From Armatimonadota bacterium (GTDB lineage Bacteria > Armatimonadota > UBA5829 > DTLH01), in NCBI GenBank assembly GCA_016190935.1, contig JACPPP010000211.1, positions 1 through 42,997 on the forward strand: a stretch of 42,997 bases of DNA, given 5' to 3'. This document shows positions 7,185 through 18,172 of this stretch, piece by piece; position 1 is the stretch's first letter, and each line of letters starts with the position of its first letter. The translations under genes and the position numbers were made by a program. Below the pieces are notes generated by a model. That model did not search any database. It had not been told where the DNA came from and worked only from the letters and a program-made list of their open reading frames with translations.

Positions 7185-10100
7185 TTACCGATCAGTCCTG
7201 AAAGCCAACAGTTTTCCACCATCGGCTCTTGTGGTGACGAATACCCATCTGTCATTGCCAGTTACATTATACGATATGGCTGGACTTGAGCAAATAAAGC
7301 CGCTGTTTTGGTATCCGGTATATGCGGCTTCCTGAGAAAGAATACCATTTATGTTGTGCGTGTTGAGCGCGTAGAGCTTACCATCGTCGTTCCCGACGTA
7401 TGCCAGTCCATTGCTTGCCAGCGCAGCCGATCCGACAAAGTAGTTGGTTGCCACAAACTCATCATCGTCGTCCTCCAGACTATCAGGCAATAGCTCGTGG
7501 AAAGTGATCCCCGTATCCATACCTACGTAGAGGCGACCGAAACCGGATGCCATAGTTCCACGAATTTCTTCGGCGCTTCCCAGGTAACTTACCTCCTGCG
7601 CCTCCAATATCTCGAACGGTTCTATGGATAGACGGTAAGCGTTGATGCCATGATAACGTGATGCACCTACATACGCTTCATTCCCTACGACAGTCGGAGA
7701 CGACTCAACGCAGGCGTCCACATCGATACCTGCAACCGACCTGTCGCTGAGCTTAATCCTGTAGATATAGCCGTCATCGCAACCTACAAGAAGATATGTG
7801 TTTTCGCCCACGGTTGCTATCGCTGGGGATGAAGTTCCACATATCTTTTGCTGTAAGCCGGTAACCCCGTTTCCATCATTACCATGACCCGATTCATCTA
7901 TTGGCAATATGATCGGAAGATAGTCGTGAGCCTCGTTCGGCTCATCTGACCAGATGCGCGTGCCATTTGCATCCGCCGAGAAAGCATATACCTTCGACGC
8001 TTCGTTTGTGATATACACCACTCCGTTATGCACGACAGGGGAGGATATGATTTTGCTCAAGCTCTCTGTCCTGTCATATGTCGGGCGAGACCATATCTGA
8101 CTACCGTCGCTCAAGCTCAGGCAATACAGGTAGCCGTTGCTCGAACCAACATAAACCTTTTGGTCTACAATACATGGAGTTGATGCTACACCTCCCATTG
8201 AAGGTGTGCCGGTCGCTGTCCAAAGCGTAGCACCGTTGTCCGCGGCGTTGAAAGCCTTTACGCTTCCCGTAGCATCAAGGTAGTCTCCGCTCCAGGTCCC
8301 AACAACCACCTTGCTTCCTACAACAACAGGGCTGGAATCAATATATGGATGGGCAAATATCCAAGTATTGCCACCGGCAGGATTTGGATGGTAGACTGTT
8401 TGCCCGATGATCTGAACCGACCAGACCGGCTGAGACTCTGACGCTCGTAGTGTCTGTTGTGCCGTAGAGACACTTACCGGCGTCCAGGCTGTTGTTGTCA
8501 GCGTCTCATCCGTTACATCCCATGTCCTGCTCATACCCGTGTGCTGTGCATCATGCATGAACATCGGCCAGTCATCAGGCGCGGTATCGAAGAACCAGAT
8601 CTCCAGGGACTCGCTTGTGCTGCCCAGCCCGCAGGATCGTACAGTCACGGCTGTCACAGTCAGTTTACCTGGGGTTTGTCTGGTCACTGTCGCCGTAACT
8701 ACCCCGTTGATATTGGTGTAGCCGCAGCCCGAGGTGCTTCCCGGTGGGAACTGACTCCCGTTGATGTGTGTGAGCGTTCCGCCTGTGACGAAGAAGCACA
8801 CTGTCGCATAGTAAGGATGCTGTCCGTTCCAGTCCGTGACCGTCGCCGTAACTGTCACTGACCCGGACACCTGGCCCAGCTCTGGGTCGGCGGACATGGA
8901 AATGTAATACCATCCGCATCCGTCCGACTCATCGGCTCCTATGTCCACAGTGCTGTTCTGTATTCTATCCTCGCCGTCCATGTCCACCCAGCCTGTCTGG
9001 ACTGCCCCGTTATTGCCTGCATCCTTGCACGGCGAGTTGGGCTGAATGTGGAAGTTTTCCTCGGCCACACTGACCAGCTTCGGGTCTTCTGAGATATTAC
9101 CATTTTGTCCCGTTGGGTCAGACCCAGAATAGTTGTATTCGGAACCCGCAGGATTCCAAACACAGTTGTTCTGAAACGTCGGGTCACTACCAGTGTTATA
9201 TACCTCTGAGGAATTGGACGCGACAATGTTGTTCACTGTAGTCGAACTGGTAATCCCGGAATCGAAGTAGATGCCTCCACCACTGGCGCTGGCTGTGTTG
9301 CCAGCGATTGTGTTGTTGGTGAGCGTAGTCGTGCTGTAGAGGCCGCAGTAGATGCCGCCGCCGTTGCTTGCGCTATTGCCGGTGATCGTGTTGTTCGCTA
9401 CATTTGGCGACGAATAGAAGTCGCAACTTATACCTCCCCCCTCAGAACCCGCAGTATTCTTTGTAATCCAGTTGTTCAGGATCTCAGCCGCAGACGAATT
9501 GGTTACGTTGATTCCGCCACCTGCTCCAAGCTGAGTGCTGTTTGCAGAAATCGTGTTGTTTACGATCCGCGGAGCGCCTCCGAAACTGTGGATACCGCCT
9601 CCTTGTTGACTAGCTATATTACCTGTGACTGTGTTGTTTGAGATCGTCGGTGAGGAATCCTCGCACCGAATCCCGCCACCGTACGCGTCTGATCCAGTGG
9701 CCTGGCCGCCTTGTATCTTAAAACCATCAATCGTGGTAGCCGAGCTTGTGCAGGTCGAGTCAGCCTTGACAACGCTGTAGCCCTGATAGCCGCTGCCATC
9801 CAAGACTGTAATATTAGCCGCCCAGTCTCTTCACTCCCGATATGTTTCTGTGCCTGCGAAGCCTCCGTATAGCGCTACTCCATTCTTGAGTTGTACAGAA
9901 CTTGTACCAGCATACGTCCGCTGCGGCAACCCATACTTCAGGATAGATGTTTCCGCCGTTGTAGGCGGTGTTAAGTGCGTTCTGGACGGTGGCCTTGGCG
10001 TTGGCCCAGCTAAGGCCACTATTGCTATCGCTTCCACTAGGCTTGACATATATTATACCTGCTGCGCCGCCAGGTCCGGTGATGTCGCTGACCTCGACTG

Positions 10101-11918
10101 TGACGTTAGTGTCAGCATAATTGCCTGCCCGGTCATAGGCGCGAGCGTATATAGTGTGCGAACCCGCAGCCATATCCCAGCCTGCATAGGTCCATTCCTT
10201 TGTCGTGGAGTTGTAGTCAGCGACAGGCGCATTCGGCCAATCCGGCGTTCCGTCCAGCCAGACTTTTACCGTTGCTATACCGCTAAATGCGTCGGTGGCT
10301 GTTCCCTCAACAGGCACAAGAGCGTCCGGGTGCTTGTGGATGTCACCGACGGGAGCGGTGATAGTTATGGTCGGCGAGTACGGATCGTACAGCTCATCAG
10401 CGCCCATATCGACCGTGTCATACAACAGGCGATCATCCCCGTCGAGGTCCGTCGAAGGAAGGGCGCCAGGAGCGGGAGGATCGTTTTCGCCGGTGTTCAT
10501 GCACGGGGAGTCCGGTCCGAGGTGGTAGTCTCCACTGCCCCTGAACAGAGGATCATCCTCTATGTTCGTTCCGTCTGAGTAACGTTGACATAGTTGCCAC
10601 CGGCGTTGTCCCAGGAGTCGTTATTCTTCAGCGTTTCTGTGACTACAGCCCCGTCGGGTTCCCATACGCCGCAGGCGTCGTTGGAGGCAAAGATGTTGTT
10701 ATAGACATCCACCGCGTAAATGCTCGATCCGGTTATGCTGAGCCCTCCGCCAAAGTTGTAACCGGGGTTAACATTGTTGTTGGTGACTGTGTTGCTAATG
10801 ATCGAAGCCGATGAGTAGTTGACATAGATCGCACCATGCATCCATGTAGTCCTGCCGTTCCCGTCTATCCAGTTGTTCACCAGCACCGGCCACGGGCTGC
10901 CATACTCCGGGGTGTTCTGCAGGATTGCGCAGCCTCCATTAGAGGCAGTATTGTCTCTGATCTCGTTCAATCGAATTGTGGGGGACGCGGCACGACCGTA
11001 GACACCGTCCTGGTGGACACCTACCGCGCCGCCAGCCTGCACACCAGTGTTGTTAACAATAGTGTTCCGCTCTATTATCGGTGAACTGCCATAACAACTG
11101 ATGCCGGCTCCGATATTCGCACTGTTGTTTATGATCTTGTTGTTTCTGATAGTGGGGTCGGCGCGCCGGCAGTAGATGCCGCCGCCGTACCAGTAAGTAT
11201 AGTATTTCGTGCCGGTGCCACCAGTAATTGTGAAGCCGTCTATGATCGTATCGTTGCCTGCTCCGGTGGGTACCGTCACCACGCTGCCGTAGTCGCCTCC
11301 GGGATTTTGTGCGTCTATGATGGTTTCGTCGAGCTCGAAATCCCGGTCCTCTCTTGAAGTCGCACCGTAGGCCAATCCACCATAAAGACCTACGCCAGCT
11401 TTCAACGTGATTTGCTCGTTGTAGGTCGCTCCGGCAACCCACACCTCGTCTCCAGCCGAGGCAGCATTAAGTCCGGCGGTTATCGTCTGTTTCGCGTATC
11501 CCCACGATAGCCCGTTATTGTTATCATTGCCATCCGGCTTTACGTAGATGATAGTTGTGGAAAGGGTACGAACCCCTCCGGACGAAGCGGCCCCGTCGGA
11601 ATCGGAAGTCAACCGCAGATAGTCTTCGAAGGTCACGTCCTGAGCCGTGACCACACACTCCTCGCGCGCCAAAGCCGTGCCTTGGGCCCAGGCTCGGGCC
11701 GAGATTGCAGTATCATGCCCGATGATGAACGGGCCAGTGTAGACGGGGCAGGCAGGTGTCGGATCGGTCCCGTCTGTTGTGTAATGGATTAATGCGCCTT
11801 CCACGGCGCAGTCGATAACTACAAACTTGCCGTATACCGCGTGAGATTGCGCGGCGGCGGCAGAACATAGAATGAATAGAACACATACACAAAAAGCTGA
11901 TATAGCTATCCTTTTCAT
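7185..11918 (-). pseudogene. Large secreted protein (CHB_HEX-like, parallel beta-helix, Ig-like, PQQ-like propeller) broken by two frameshifts and one nonsense codon
   Basis: ORFs 10560-11918 (signal peptide MKRIAISAFCVCVLFILCSAAAAQ), 9814-10500, 9831-10049 and 7185-9803 are consecutive pieces. Reading resumes as DGTNIEDDPLFRGSGDYHLGPDSPCMNT near 10570, RTYAGTSSVQLKNGVALYGGFAGTETYRE near 9927, then TGA and RDWAANITVLDGSGYQ near 9830. Confidence 0.85.
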
Positions 11919-12034
11919 TGTCTTTTGACCTCCTCACTGATTTGCCTTAACTGATAATGCACATACGCTGGGTTGAAAAGGCAGATTACTAAAGGAGGCG
12001 GGCGAGCGTGCGGGGGGGGCAGGCAGGCGGGAGG

Positions 12035-12150
12035 TTACCGGAGGGCGTGGCAGAAGCCCAGGCCGGTAAGATGGAGATGCCAGTGATTGCATACAGGACA
12101 AGCAGCACATCTCTGTGCTCCTTTCTCCGGCTACTGCCGGATCAAGTTGC
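12035..12150 (-). promoter_or_regulatory. Structured 5' leader of the large secreted gene (several hairpins)
   Basis: Minus strand contains CCGGC-AGTA-GCCGG, GCACA-GAGA-TGTGC and TTACCGG...CCGGTAA. Confidence 0.4.
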
Positions 12151-12252
12151 CCAAAAACTACACAGGCTTCTGTATCTATAGCATGCTTGCCTCAGCTTGT
12201 CAAGGGGTTTCGACTAAATTATTCGAATTATTTTGGATAAAATCGATGCATT

Positions 12253-15200
12253 TCAGGCGGTTGCGACAACTTCTGCGCCGATCTTGTGTCTTTCGGTGTC
12301 GTCGGTGAGACGGACGGAGATCAGCTTCGATACCCCAGGTTCCTGCATCGCGACGCCGTAGAGGGTGTCGGATGCCTCCATGGTGGCCCTGTTGTGAGTT
12401 ATCACGATGAACTGCGAATCCCGGCTGAACTCTCTCAGCACCTCCGCAAACCGCTCCACATTTGCGTCGTCGAGAGGGGCGTCAACCTCGTCGAACAGCA
12501 CAAACGGGCTTGGTTTGACCAGGAGCAGCGCGAAAAGCAGCGCCGAGGCCGTAAGCGCCCTCTCGCCGCCCGACAATAGCAGTAGGTTCTGGAGCTTCTT
12601 TCCCGGAGGCTGGACGATGATCTCGACCCCGGTCTCGAGCAGATTGTGCGGGTCGGTCAGGACTAACTCCGTCCGTCCGCCGCCGAACAGCTTGAGGAAC
12701 ATCTTCTCGAAATGCTCGCCGACCGCACGGAATGTCGTCATAAAAAGCTCCCTCGTGCTTTCGTCTATCTCCCGTATCGCATCGAGCAGTTTTTCGCGAG
12801 CGGCTTCGAGGTCGTTCCGCTGAAGCGTGAGAAATTCCCATCGCTCGCTGACCCGCTCGTACTCCTGGATCGCCCCGGTGTTGACCGGCCCCATAGCTCT
12901 GATCTCACGCCTCAGCCGCGCTACCTCGCTCGCCGTGCCTCTCTCGACCTCGACCGGCTCCTCACGCGCAAGCGCCTCCTGAGAGGTGACCTCGTATTCC
13001 TCCATCAGCCGCTCTGAAGTCTGGTTGATCTGCACCTCCAAGCGAGCCTCCCGCACATCGCAGTCCCTCACAAGCTCAGCCGTCTCCGATCTGGCGCGGT
13101 GGAGCGACTTGAGCTCGGCATCGACTTCGGCGGCCTTCTGTGCAAGCTCCGCCCTTCGCGTGACCAACCCATCCAGCTCCTCTTGTGCCCTGCCCAGGGT
13201 CTCCTCGCCGGACGCTCCGTCCGCCGAAAGCGCCTCCAACTCCCGCGCGTTGACCGCTATCTCTACCTCCTGCTGCTCGATCTCCTTCTGGTGAGCCTCC
13301 AGTTCGGAAACCGACTCCTGTATGGCCGACTCCGTCTGGCGGACCGACTGCTGAAGCCCGGAGCGCCGCTCCCTGACGGAAGCAAGGGTGACCGAAAGCT
13401 CCATATACTGCTCGGAAAGAGAACTGCGCCTGGCCGTTAGTTCTTCCAATCGCTTCTCTGCGCCCGCAACCAGGCCGTCCAGGTCGATGTTCTCCTGCCC
13501 AGCGGCGGAAACCTGGGATTCCAGCGCCTTCAGCGACTCGAAATCGCTTCTGAAGGCCGATTCAACGTCCTCCTTCTCAAGGGTAACGACCTCTATCTGT
13601 CCCTCAAGCCGCTTCCGCTCCTGGGCGAGGAATTCCAGTTGTCGTTCCGCCTCGACAAGGGCCATCCGGTCCTCCGAAGAACATTGCTCAAGCTTTGCTA
13701 TCTTGCCGTCAAGGTCAGCTAGAGAATCTTTCGCCGAGGCCAAGTCATTTTCGAGTTTGGCCCGCGCAGCGTCAAGCTCGGCCAGATCCCTTGTCAGAGA
13801 GTCGATCTCCTGTTTTCGCCCGAGCAGGTTAGGCCCCTTGCCTGGCCTGATCCCGCCGGTCATCGCTCCCGTAGGGACGATCACCTCGCCGTCCAGAGTG
13901 ACTATCCTTCCCCACCCCATAGCACTGCGAGAGAGCTTGACGGCGTTGTCGATATTGTCCACGACGATCACCCGGCCGAGGAGCACGTTGATCGCCGGAG
14001 CGTATTTCTTGTCGTATGAGATGATGTCGCTTGCACACCCCCGGACACCCGGCTTGTTCGTACTGCCAAGAGTTCCAGAGACCGAGGGGCGCACACCGTT
14101 TAACGGCAGGAAAGTGGCCCTTCCCGCGCGGTTGTCCTTTAGAAACCTGATCGCCTGTTTAGCTTCATCAACGCTATCGGTTATGATGTCCTGGACGGCG
14201 CTTCCGAGCGCGACCTCTATGGCAGTCTCATAGCCGCGCGGCACGGTGATGACGTCGGCGACAACCGCATAGTTCCCGCCCAATTTTCTGTTCTTGCGAG
14301 CGGCCATGACAGATCGGACGCCTTCGAAGAAGCCTTCGTGAGCCTCAGCCATCTCCTGAAGCGTGGCAAGCCGGGAAGCCTTGCCGACCGTAGTTCTGTT
14401 TATCTCAGCAAGATTCTCGGTTACGGACGCGATGATCTCGCGCGCTTGTTCACGCTGGGCGCGAAGTGGCGGAAGCTCCTCTGCTCTGGCCTTTTCCTTT
14501 GCCCGCAGTTCGTCGGCGCGGGCCGCGAAATCCTCTTGCTTCTTTACGATCTCTTCCCGATTTTGACTGAGCGACTCCAGCTCGGCTGTGTACTTGCCTG
14601 CGGCGGCTTCCAGTTCGGCTGTTCTCGTGCGCAGGCTCTCGATCTCAGTCCTCCTGGCTGCCTGTTCCTTTGCAAGCTCGATATAGGCGGATTTGCGGTC
14701 CTCGACTATTCTGGTGGCGGCTTCGATTTCGGCCTGAAGTTGTTCGATAGCCTCCGAGCACGAGGCTGTGTCCTGGATAAGCCGAGCCTCCCGCTCGGCG
14801 GCTCCACTTTCCTCCGCAGTCAGACATTCGAGCCTTTCCCGCGCCTCCTCGATTCTCCGGCCAAGCTGTTCCACCTCGGACTTAAGCCGGGCGCAAGTGT
14901 CTTCAGCAGCGCGCCGCCGCTCCTCGATAAGAGCGAGCCTGCTCTTGACCCGCTGAGCGGCGGCGGTAGTCTCCTGATGCTTGGCCCTCGCCGCCTCCAC
15001 CAGCCGGTCGTGTTCGGTGAGATGGTCGGAGAGCTTTTCCTTCTCCCATTCCAGATCGGATATACGCTTGTCCTGCTCAGACGCGCGCTCCGTGCCCTCG
15101 ATCTTCGCCTGTCGCGCGCGTTCGAGTTCCTCGGACCATCGCCTGAGATCGTTAATCAGCAACCCGGTCTCGATCTCTCTCAGCCGCGTGGTAAGCTCGT

Positions 15201-15846
15201 CGTGTCGTTTAGCTGTCTCGGCCTGCTCCGCAAGCGGTTCCACCTGGCCCGATAGCTCGGATATGATGTCGTTCACTCTTCGCAGGTTCGTCTCGGTATT
15301 CTCGAGCTTCTTCTGCGCTTCCTTGCGACGGAAGCGGTATTTCTTGATTCCGGCGGCCTCCTCGATGAGCGACCGGCGGTCTTCGGACTTCGCGGAGAGA
15401 ATGGCATCTATCTCCCCCTGGCTCACCGTCGAGTACGCCTCGCGGCCCATGCCGGTATCGAGGAACAGTTCGTAGATGTCTCTCAGCCTGCATGGACTCT
15501 TGTTTATCAGATACTCGCCTTCCCCGGACCGGAAGACTCTGCGGGTGATGGTGACTTCGGAGAAATCGAGAGGAAGAGAGCCGCATGAGTTGTCTATGGT
15601 GAGGGATACCTCCGCCATACCAAGGGACTTGCGCCGCTCACTGCCGGCAAAAATGACGTCATAAGCCCGGTTAGCGCGCAGGTTTCGCACATTCTGTTCG
15701 CCGAGCACCCACGATACGGCATCGGCGACGTTGCTCTTGCCGCTGCCGTTCGGCCCAACCACCGCAGTGATACCCGAAGTAAACTCCAGGTCAGTTCGGT
15801 CGGCGAATGTCTTGAATCCCTGGATTTCTAGGCGCTTGATAAACAT
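12253..15846 (-). CDS. smc: Chromosome segregation protein SMC
   Basis: FIKRLEIQGFKTFADRT, Walker A GPNGSGKSN, long coiled coils with hinge, C-term LLSGGERALTASALLFALL...PFVLFDEVDAPLDDANV. Confidence 0.98.
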   Translation of the reverse strand: MFIKRLEIQGFKTFADRTDLEFTSGITAVVGPNGSGKSNVADAVSWVLGEQNVRNLRANRAYDVIFAGSERRKSLGMAEVSLTIDNSCGSLPLDFSEVTITRRVFRSGEGEYLINKSPCRLRDIYELFLDTGMGREAYSTVSQGEIDAILSAKSEDRRSLIEEAAGIKKYRFRRKEAQKKLENTETNLRRVNDIISELSGQVEPLAEQAETAKRHDELTTRLREIETGLLINDLRRWSEELERARQAKIEGTERASEQDKRISDLEWEKEKLSDHLTEHDRLVEAARAKHQETTAAAQRVKSRLALIEERRRAAEDTCARLKSEVEQLGRRIEEARERLECLTAEESGAAEREARLIQDTASCSEAIEQLQAEIEAATRIVEDRKSAYIELAKEQAARRTEIESLRTRTAELEAAAGKYTAELESLSQNREEIVKKQEDFAARADELRAKEKARAEELPPLRAQREQAREIIASVTENLAEINRTTVGKASRLATLQEMAEAHEGFFEGVRSVMAARKNRKLGGNYAVVADVITVPRGYETAIEVALGSAVQDIITDSVDEAKQAIRFLKDNRAGRATFLPLNGVRPSVSGTLGSTNKPGVRGCASDIISYDKKYAPAINVLLGRVIVVDNIDNAVKLSRSAMGWGRIVTLDGEVIVPTGAMTGGIRPGKGPNLLGRKQEIDSLTRDLAELDAARAKLENDLASAKDSLADLDGKIAKLEQCSSEDRMALVEAERQLEFLAQERKRLEGQIEVVTLEKEDVESAFRSDFESLKALESQVSAAGQENIDLDGLVAGAEKRLEELTARRSSLSEQYMELSVTLASVRERRSGLQQSVRQTESAIQESVSELEAHQKEIEQQEVEIAVNARELEALSADGASGEETLGRAQEELDGLVTRRAELAQKAAEVDAELKSLHRARSETAELVRDCDVREARLEVQINQTSERLMEEYEVTSQEALAREEPVEVERGTASEVARLRREIRAMGPVNTGAIQEYERVSERWEFLTLQRNDLEAAREKLLDAIREIDESTRELFMTTFRAVGEHFEKMFLKLFGGGRTELVLTDPHNLLETGVEIIVQPPGKKLQNLLLLSGGERALTASALLFALLLVKPSPFVLFDEVDAPLDDANVERFAEVLREFSRDSQFIVITHNRATMEASDTLYGVAMQEPGVSKLISVRLTDDTERHKIGAEVVATA

Positions 15847-16121
15847 AACCAACAGATTATCGCATACAGACGGGCTTTCTGACTAGATGCAATTCTCCGT
15901 GGCCCTGGAGAAATGGTTGACGCGCGCTCGGCGGCGGTGCTATACTGGGCTGGTACCGGCGCCGTACTGCGAAGAAGCAGTGGCTCCGGCTGAACTGCCC
16001 ATGAAGACTCAGCAATGCGCAGACACACTACTCGGCTGATCGGTAAACGTGTCTCATGTCGCGCCTGCGGGGACTCATTATCACCTGTTCGCACGGAAAC
16101 ATTACTGTTAAGGAGATCAGA

Positions 16122-16862
16122 ATGGGTCTGAATCACTGTCTTGCGCGGCAATGGATTCGCCTGTTGAGTAAGTGCGCTCCAAGTCCGGTTAAGAAGCGAC
16201 ACAGCGAAATCTCTCTTGTGTTTGCACAAGAGGAGGATGACGTATCTCAACCATCCCAATACTTGATATCCGTGGCGCTCGACGCAATAAGAAATGCTCT
16301 GAATGTATCACTTGAGGACATCAGCACAAGAATAAGAACCCCGCCACGCTTCCCGAATATATGGCCGGGAGAACACTACAAGTTGCTTGCAGGACTAGTT
16401 TTGGCCTTAAAACCTAGTGTTGTTGTTGAGGTAGGAACATATACGGGACTGTCTGCGCTGGCAATGAGTAAATATCTTCCACACGGATCGAAATTGGTCA
16501 CTTTTGACGTTGTGGATTGGAAGGCGATCCCTGACTCATGCTTGCGAGAAGATGATTTCCGCGACGGAGGATTTGTCCAATATGTTGCGGACCTGAGCGA
16601 TCCCAGAGTTGCTCTGGAGTACGGCGACCAGTTGGCAGAAGCGGGATTGATATTCTTTGACGCGGCAAAAGATGGAATTATGGAGCAGAAGTTTCTGGAG
16701 AATCTGAGGCTTATCCGGTTTCGCACGAATCCCCTGCTGGTTTTCGACGATATCCGCGTGTGGAATATGCTAGGAATTTGGCAAGATATTCGGCTGCCTA
16801 AGTTGGACCTGACTTCTTTCGGACATTGGTCAGGAACAGGGATCGTCGAATGGAAGTTATAA
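16122..16862 (+). CDS. Class I SAM-dependent (O-)methyltransferase-like protein
   Basis: VVVEVGTYTGLSALAMSKYLP...LIFFDAAKDG...LLVFDDIRVWNM; AAGGAGATCAG RBS before ATG 16122. Confidence 0.75.
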   Translation: MGLNHCLARQWIRLLSKCAPSPVKKRHSEISLVFAQEEDDVSQPSQYLISVALDAIRNALNVSLEDISTRIRTPPRFPNIWPGEHYKLLAGLVLALKPSVVVEVGTYTGLSALAMSKYLPHGSKLVTFDVVDWKAIPDSCLREDDFRDGGFVQYVADLSDPRVALEYGDQLAEAGLIFFDAAKDGIMEQKFLENLRLIRFRTNPLLVFDDIRVWNMLGIWQDIRLPKLDLTSFGHWSGTGIVEWKL

Positions 16863-18172
16863 AAAGCTCGCAGATCAGCGGCGAGGCGCAATCGGACTGC
16901 CAGACGCATCCTGATCGAGAAGCCGGAGCGGGATCGACGACCGGCAAGAAACGAGTTGTCGTCGAGAACGTTGCTTCATTAGTTGTGCTCCAGGGAGCGA
17001 ATTACCTGCTGCCTGTTATCGTTTTGCCTTATCTTGTTCGCGTCCTCGGCGCTGAAAAGTTTGGTCTTCTCGCGTTCGCCCAGGCTCTTACGCAATACTT
17101 CGTTGTACTCACCGATTATGGCTTCAACTTCACCGCCACACGCCAGATTGCCGTCAGTCAGAATAATCCGCAGAGGCTGTCCGAGATTTTCTGCTCGGTC
17201 TTGGCTATAAAGTTGGTTCTTATGCTGTTCGGTTTTCTCTCGATGGCCGCGCTCGTCTTTGCTGTTCCGAAGTTCTACGCCAATTGGCCTATCTATTTCG
17301 TGACATACCTTGCGGTGCTGGGCTACGTCCTTTTTCCGGTATGGTTCTTTCAAGGCATGGAGCGGATGAAGTATATTACAGGTGTGAATGTTGCGGCCAG
17401 GGCCATTGCCACGGTGGCGATATTTGTGCTCGTACGCAGCCAAGCTGATTTCCTGTTGGCGGCGGGCCTCCAGGCCGGGGGGTTTGTGCTTGCAGGGTTA
17501 CTGGGGTTATGGTTCGTCTGGCGAGACTTCTCCATAAGTTTGATTTTGCCTTCCCGTTTTCAGGACGTGATCTCCACAATGCGTGAGGGTTCACAAGTGT
17601 TCATCGCTACCCTCTCCGGCAATGTGTATGGACAGGGAGCCGTTCTGGTAACTGGGTTGCTGGCAGGTCATACGGCGGCTGGCTACTATATGCTTGCTCA
17701 AAAGATAGGTGGTGCAGCGGTTGCCCTGGTTCAGCCGGTGGCGCAGGGGATTTATCCCCACATGGTGCATTTGTTCACGCAGGACTTCAGCGGATATCAC
17801 CGAAGCAGAAAACGCGTTCTTGCAGGAGGTCTAGCTATCGGGCTTGCCGTTGGATCCGTCTTATTCTTGTTTTCACATCCAATCGCGAGTGCGGTTGCTG
17901 GGCGGCCGCCCGTCGTGCTGCCAGACCTTTTAAAGGTATTCTCATTCATCATAGTCCTGATCGTTATGAATGTTCTGCTCAATCCATTCATTCTGGCTAT
18001 GAAAAAGTATGACGACATGCAGCGCATGTATATGATGGCAGCTATTCTCTTCGTGTTAGTCTCCATTCCGGCCACTGGTCAATTTGGGCCTATGGGTATG
18101 GCGTGTACCGTGTTGGGTATCGAAGCGTTCGTGTTTATAAGAAGTATACAAATAGCAAAGGTGCTGGAGTGA
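16850..18172 (+). CDS. Wzx-type polysaccharide flippase (MATE/MOP superfamily)
   Basis: VVENVASLVVLQGANYLLPVIVLPYLVRVLGAEKFGLLAFAQALTQYFVVLTDYGFNFTATRQIA; multi-TM. Confidence 0.93.
   Translation: MEVIKSSQISGEAQSDCQTHPDREAGAGSTTGKKRVVVENVASLVVLQGANYLLPVIVLPYLVRVLGAEKFGLLAFAQALTQYFVVLTDYGFNFTATRQIAVSQNNPQRLSEIFCSVLAIKLVLMLFGFLSMAALVFAVPKFYANWPIYFVTYLAVLGYVLFPVWFFQGMERMKYITGVNVAARAIATVAIFVLVRSQADFLLAAGLQAGGFVLAGLLGLWFVWRDFSISLILPSRFQDVISTMREGSQVFIATLSGNVYGQGAVLVTGLLAGHTAAGYYMLAQKIGGAAVALVQPVAQGIYPHMVHLFTQDFSGYHRSRKRVLAGGLAIGLAVGSVLFLFSHPIASAVAGRPPVVLPDLLKVFSFIIVLIVMNVLLNPFILAMKKYDDMQRMYMMAAILFVLVSIPATGQFGPMGMACTVLGIEAFVFIRSIQIAKVLE

Noticed and set aside
9829-9831. Selenocysteine or stop-codon recoding at the TGA
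   Set aside because: Two independent frameshifts in the same gene make decay or sequence error more likely, and CGA to TGA gives the expected residue.
9850-10578. 242-aa plus-strand ORF opposite the beta-helix gene
   Set aside because: Antisense shadow ORF; no recognisable domain, and the minus strand is clearly coding.
11999-12034. G-rich run as a G-quadruplex regulator
   Set aside because: Short G tracts (GGGGGGGG..GGCAGGCAGGCGGGAGG) in a GC-rich spacer; not enough to support more than chance.
13388-15255. Long plus-strand ORFs (281 aa, 305 aa) opposite smc
   Set aside because: Ser/Arg/Leu-rich shadow ORFs created by the codon bias of smc.
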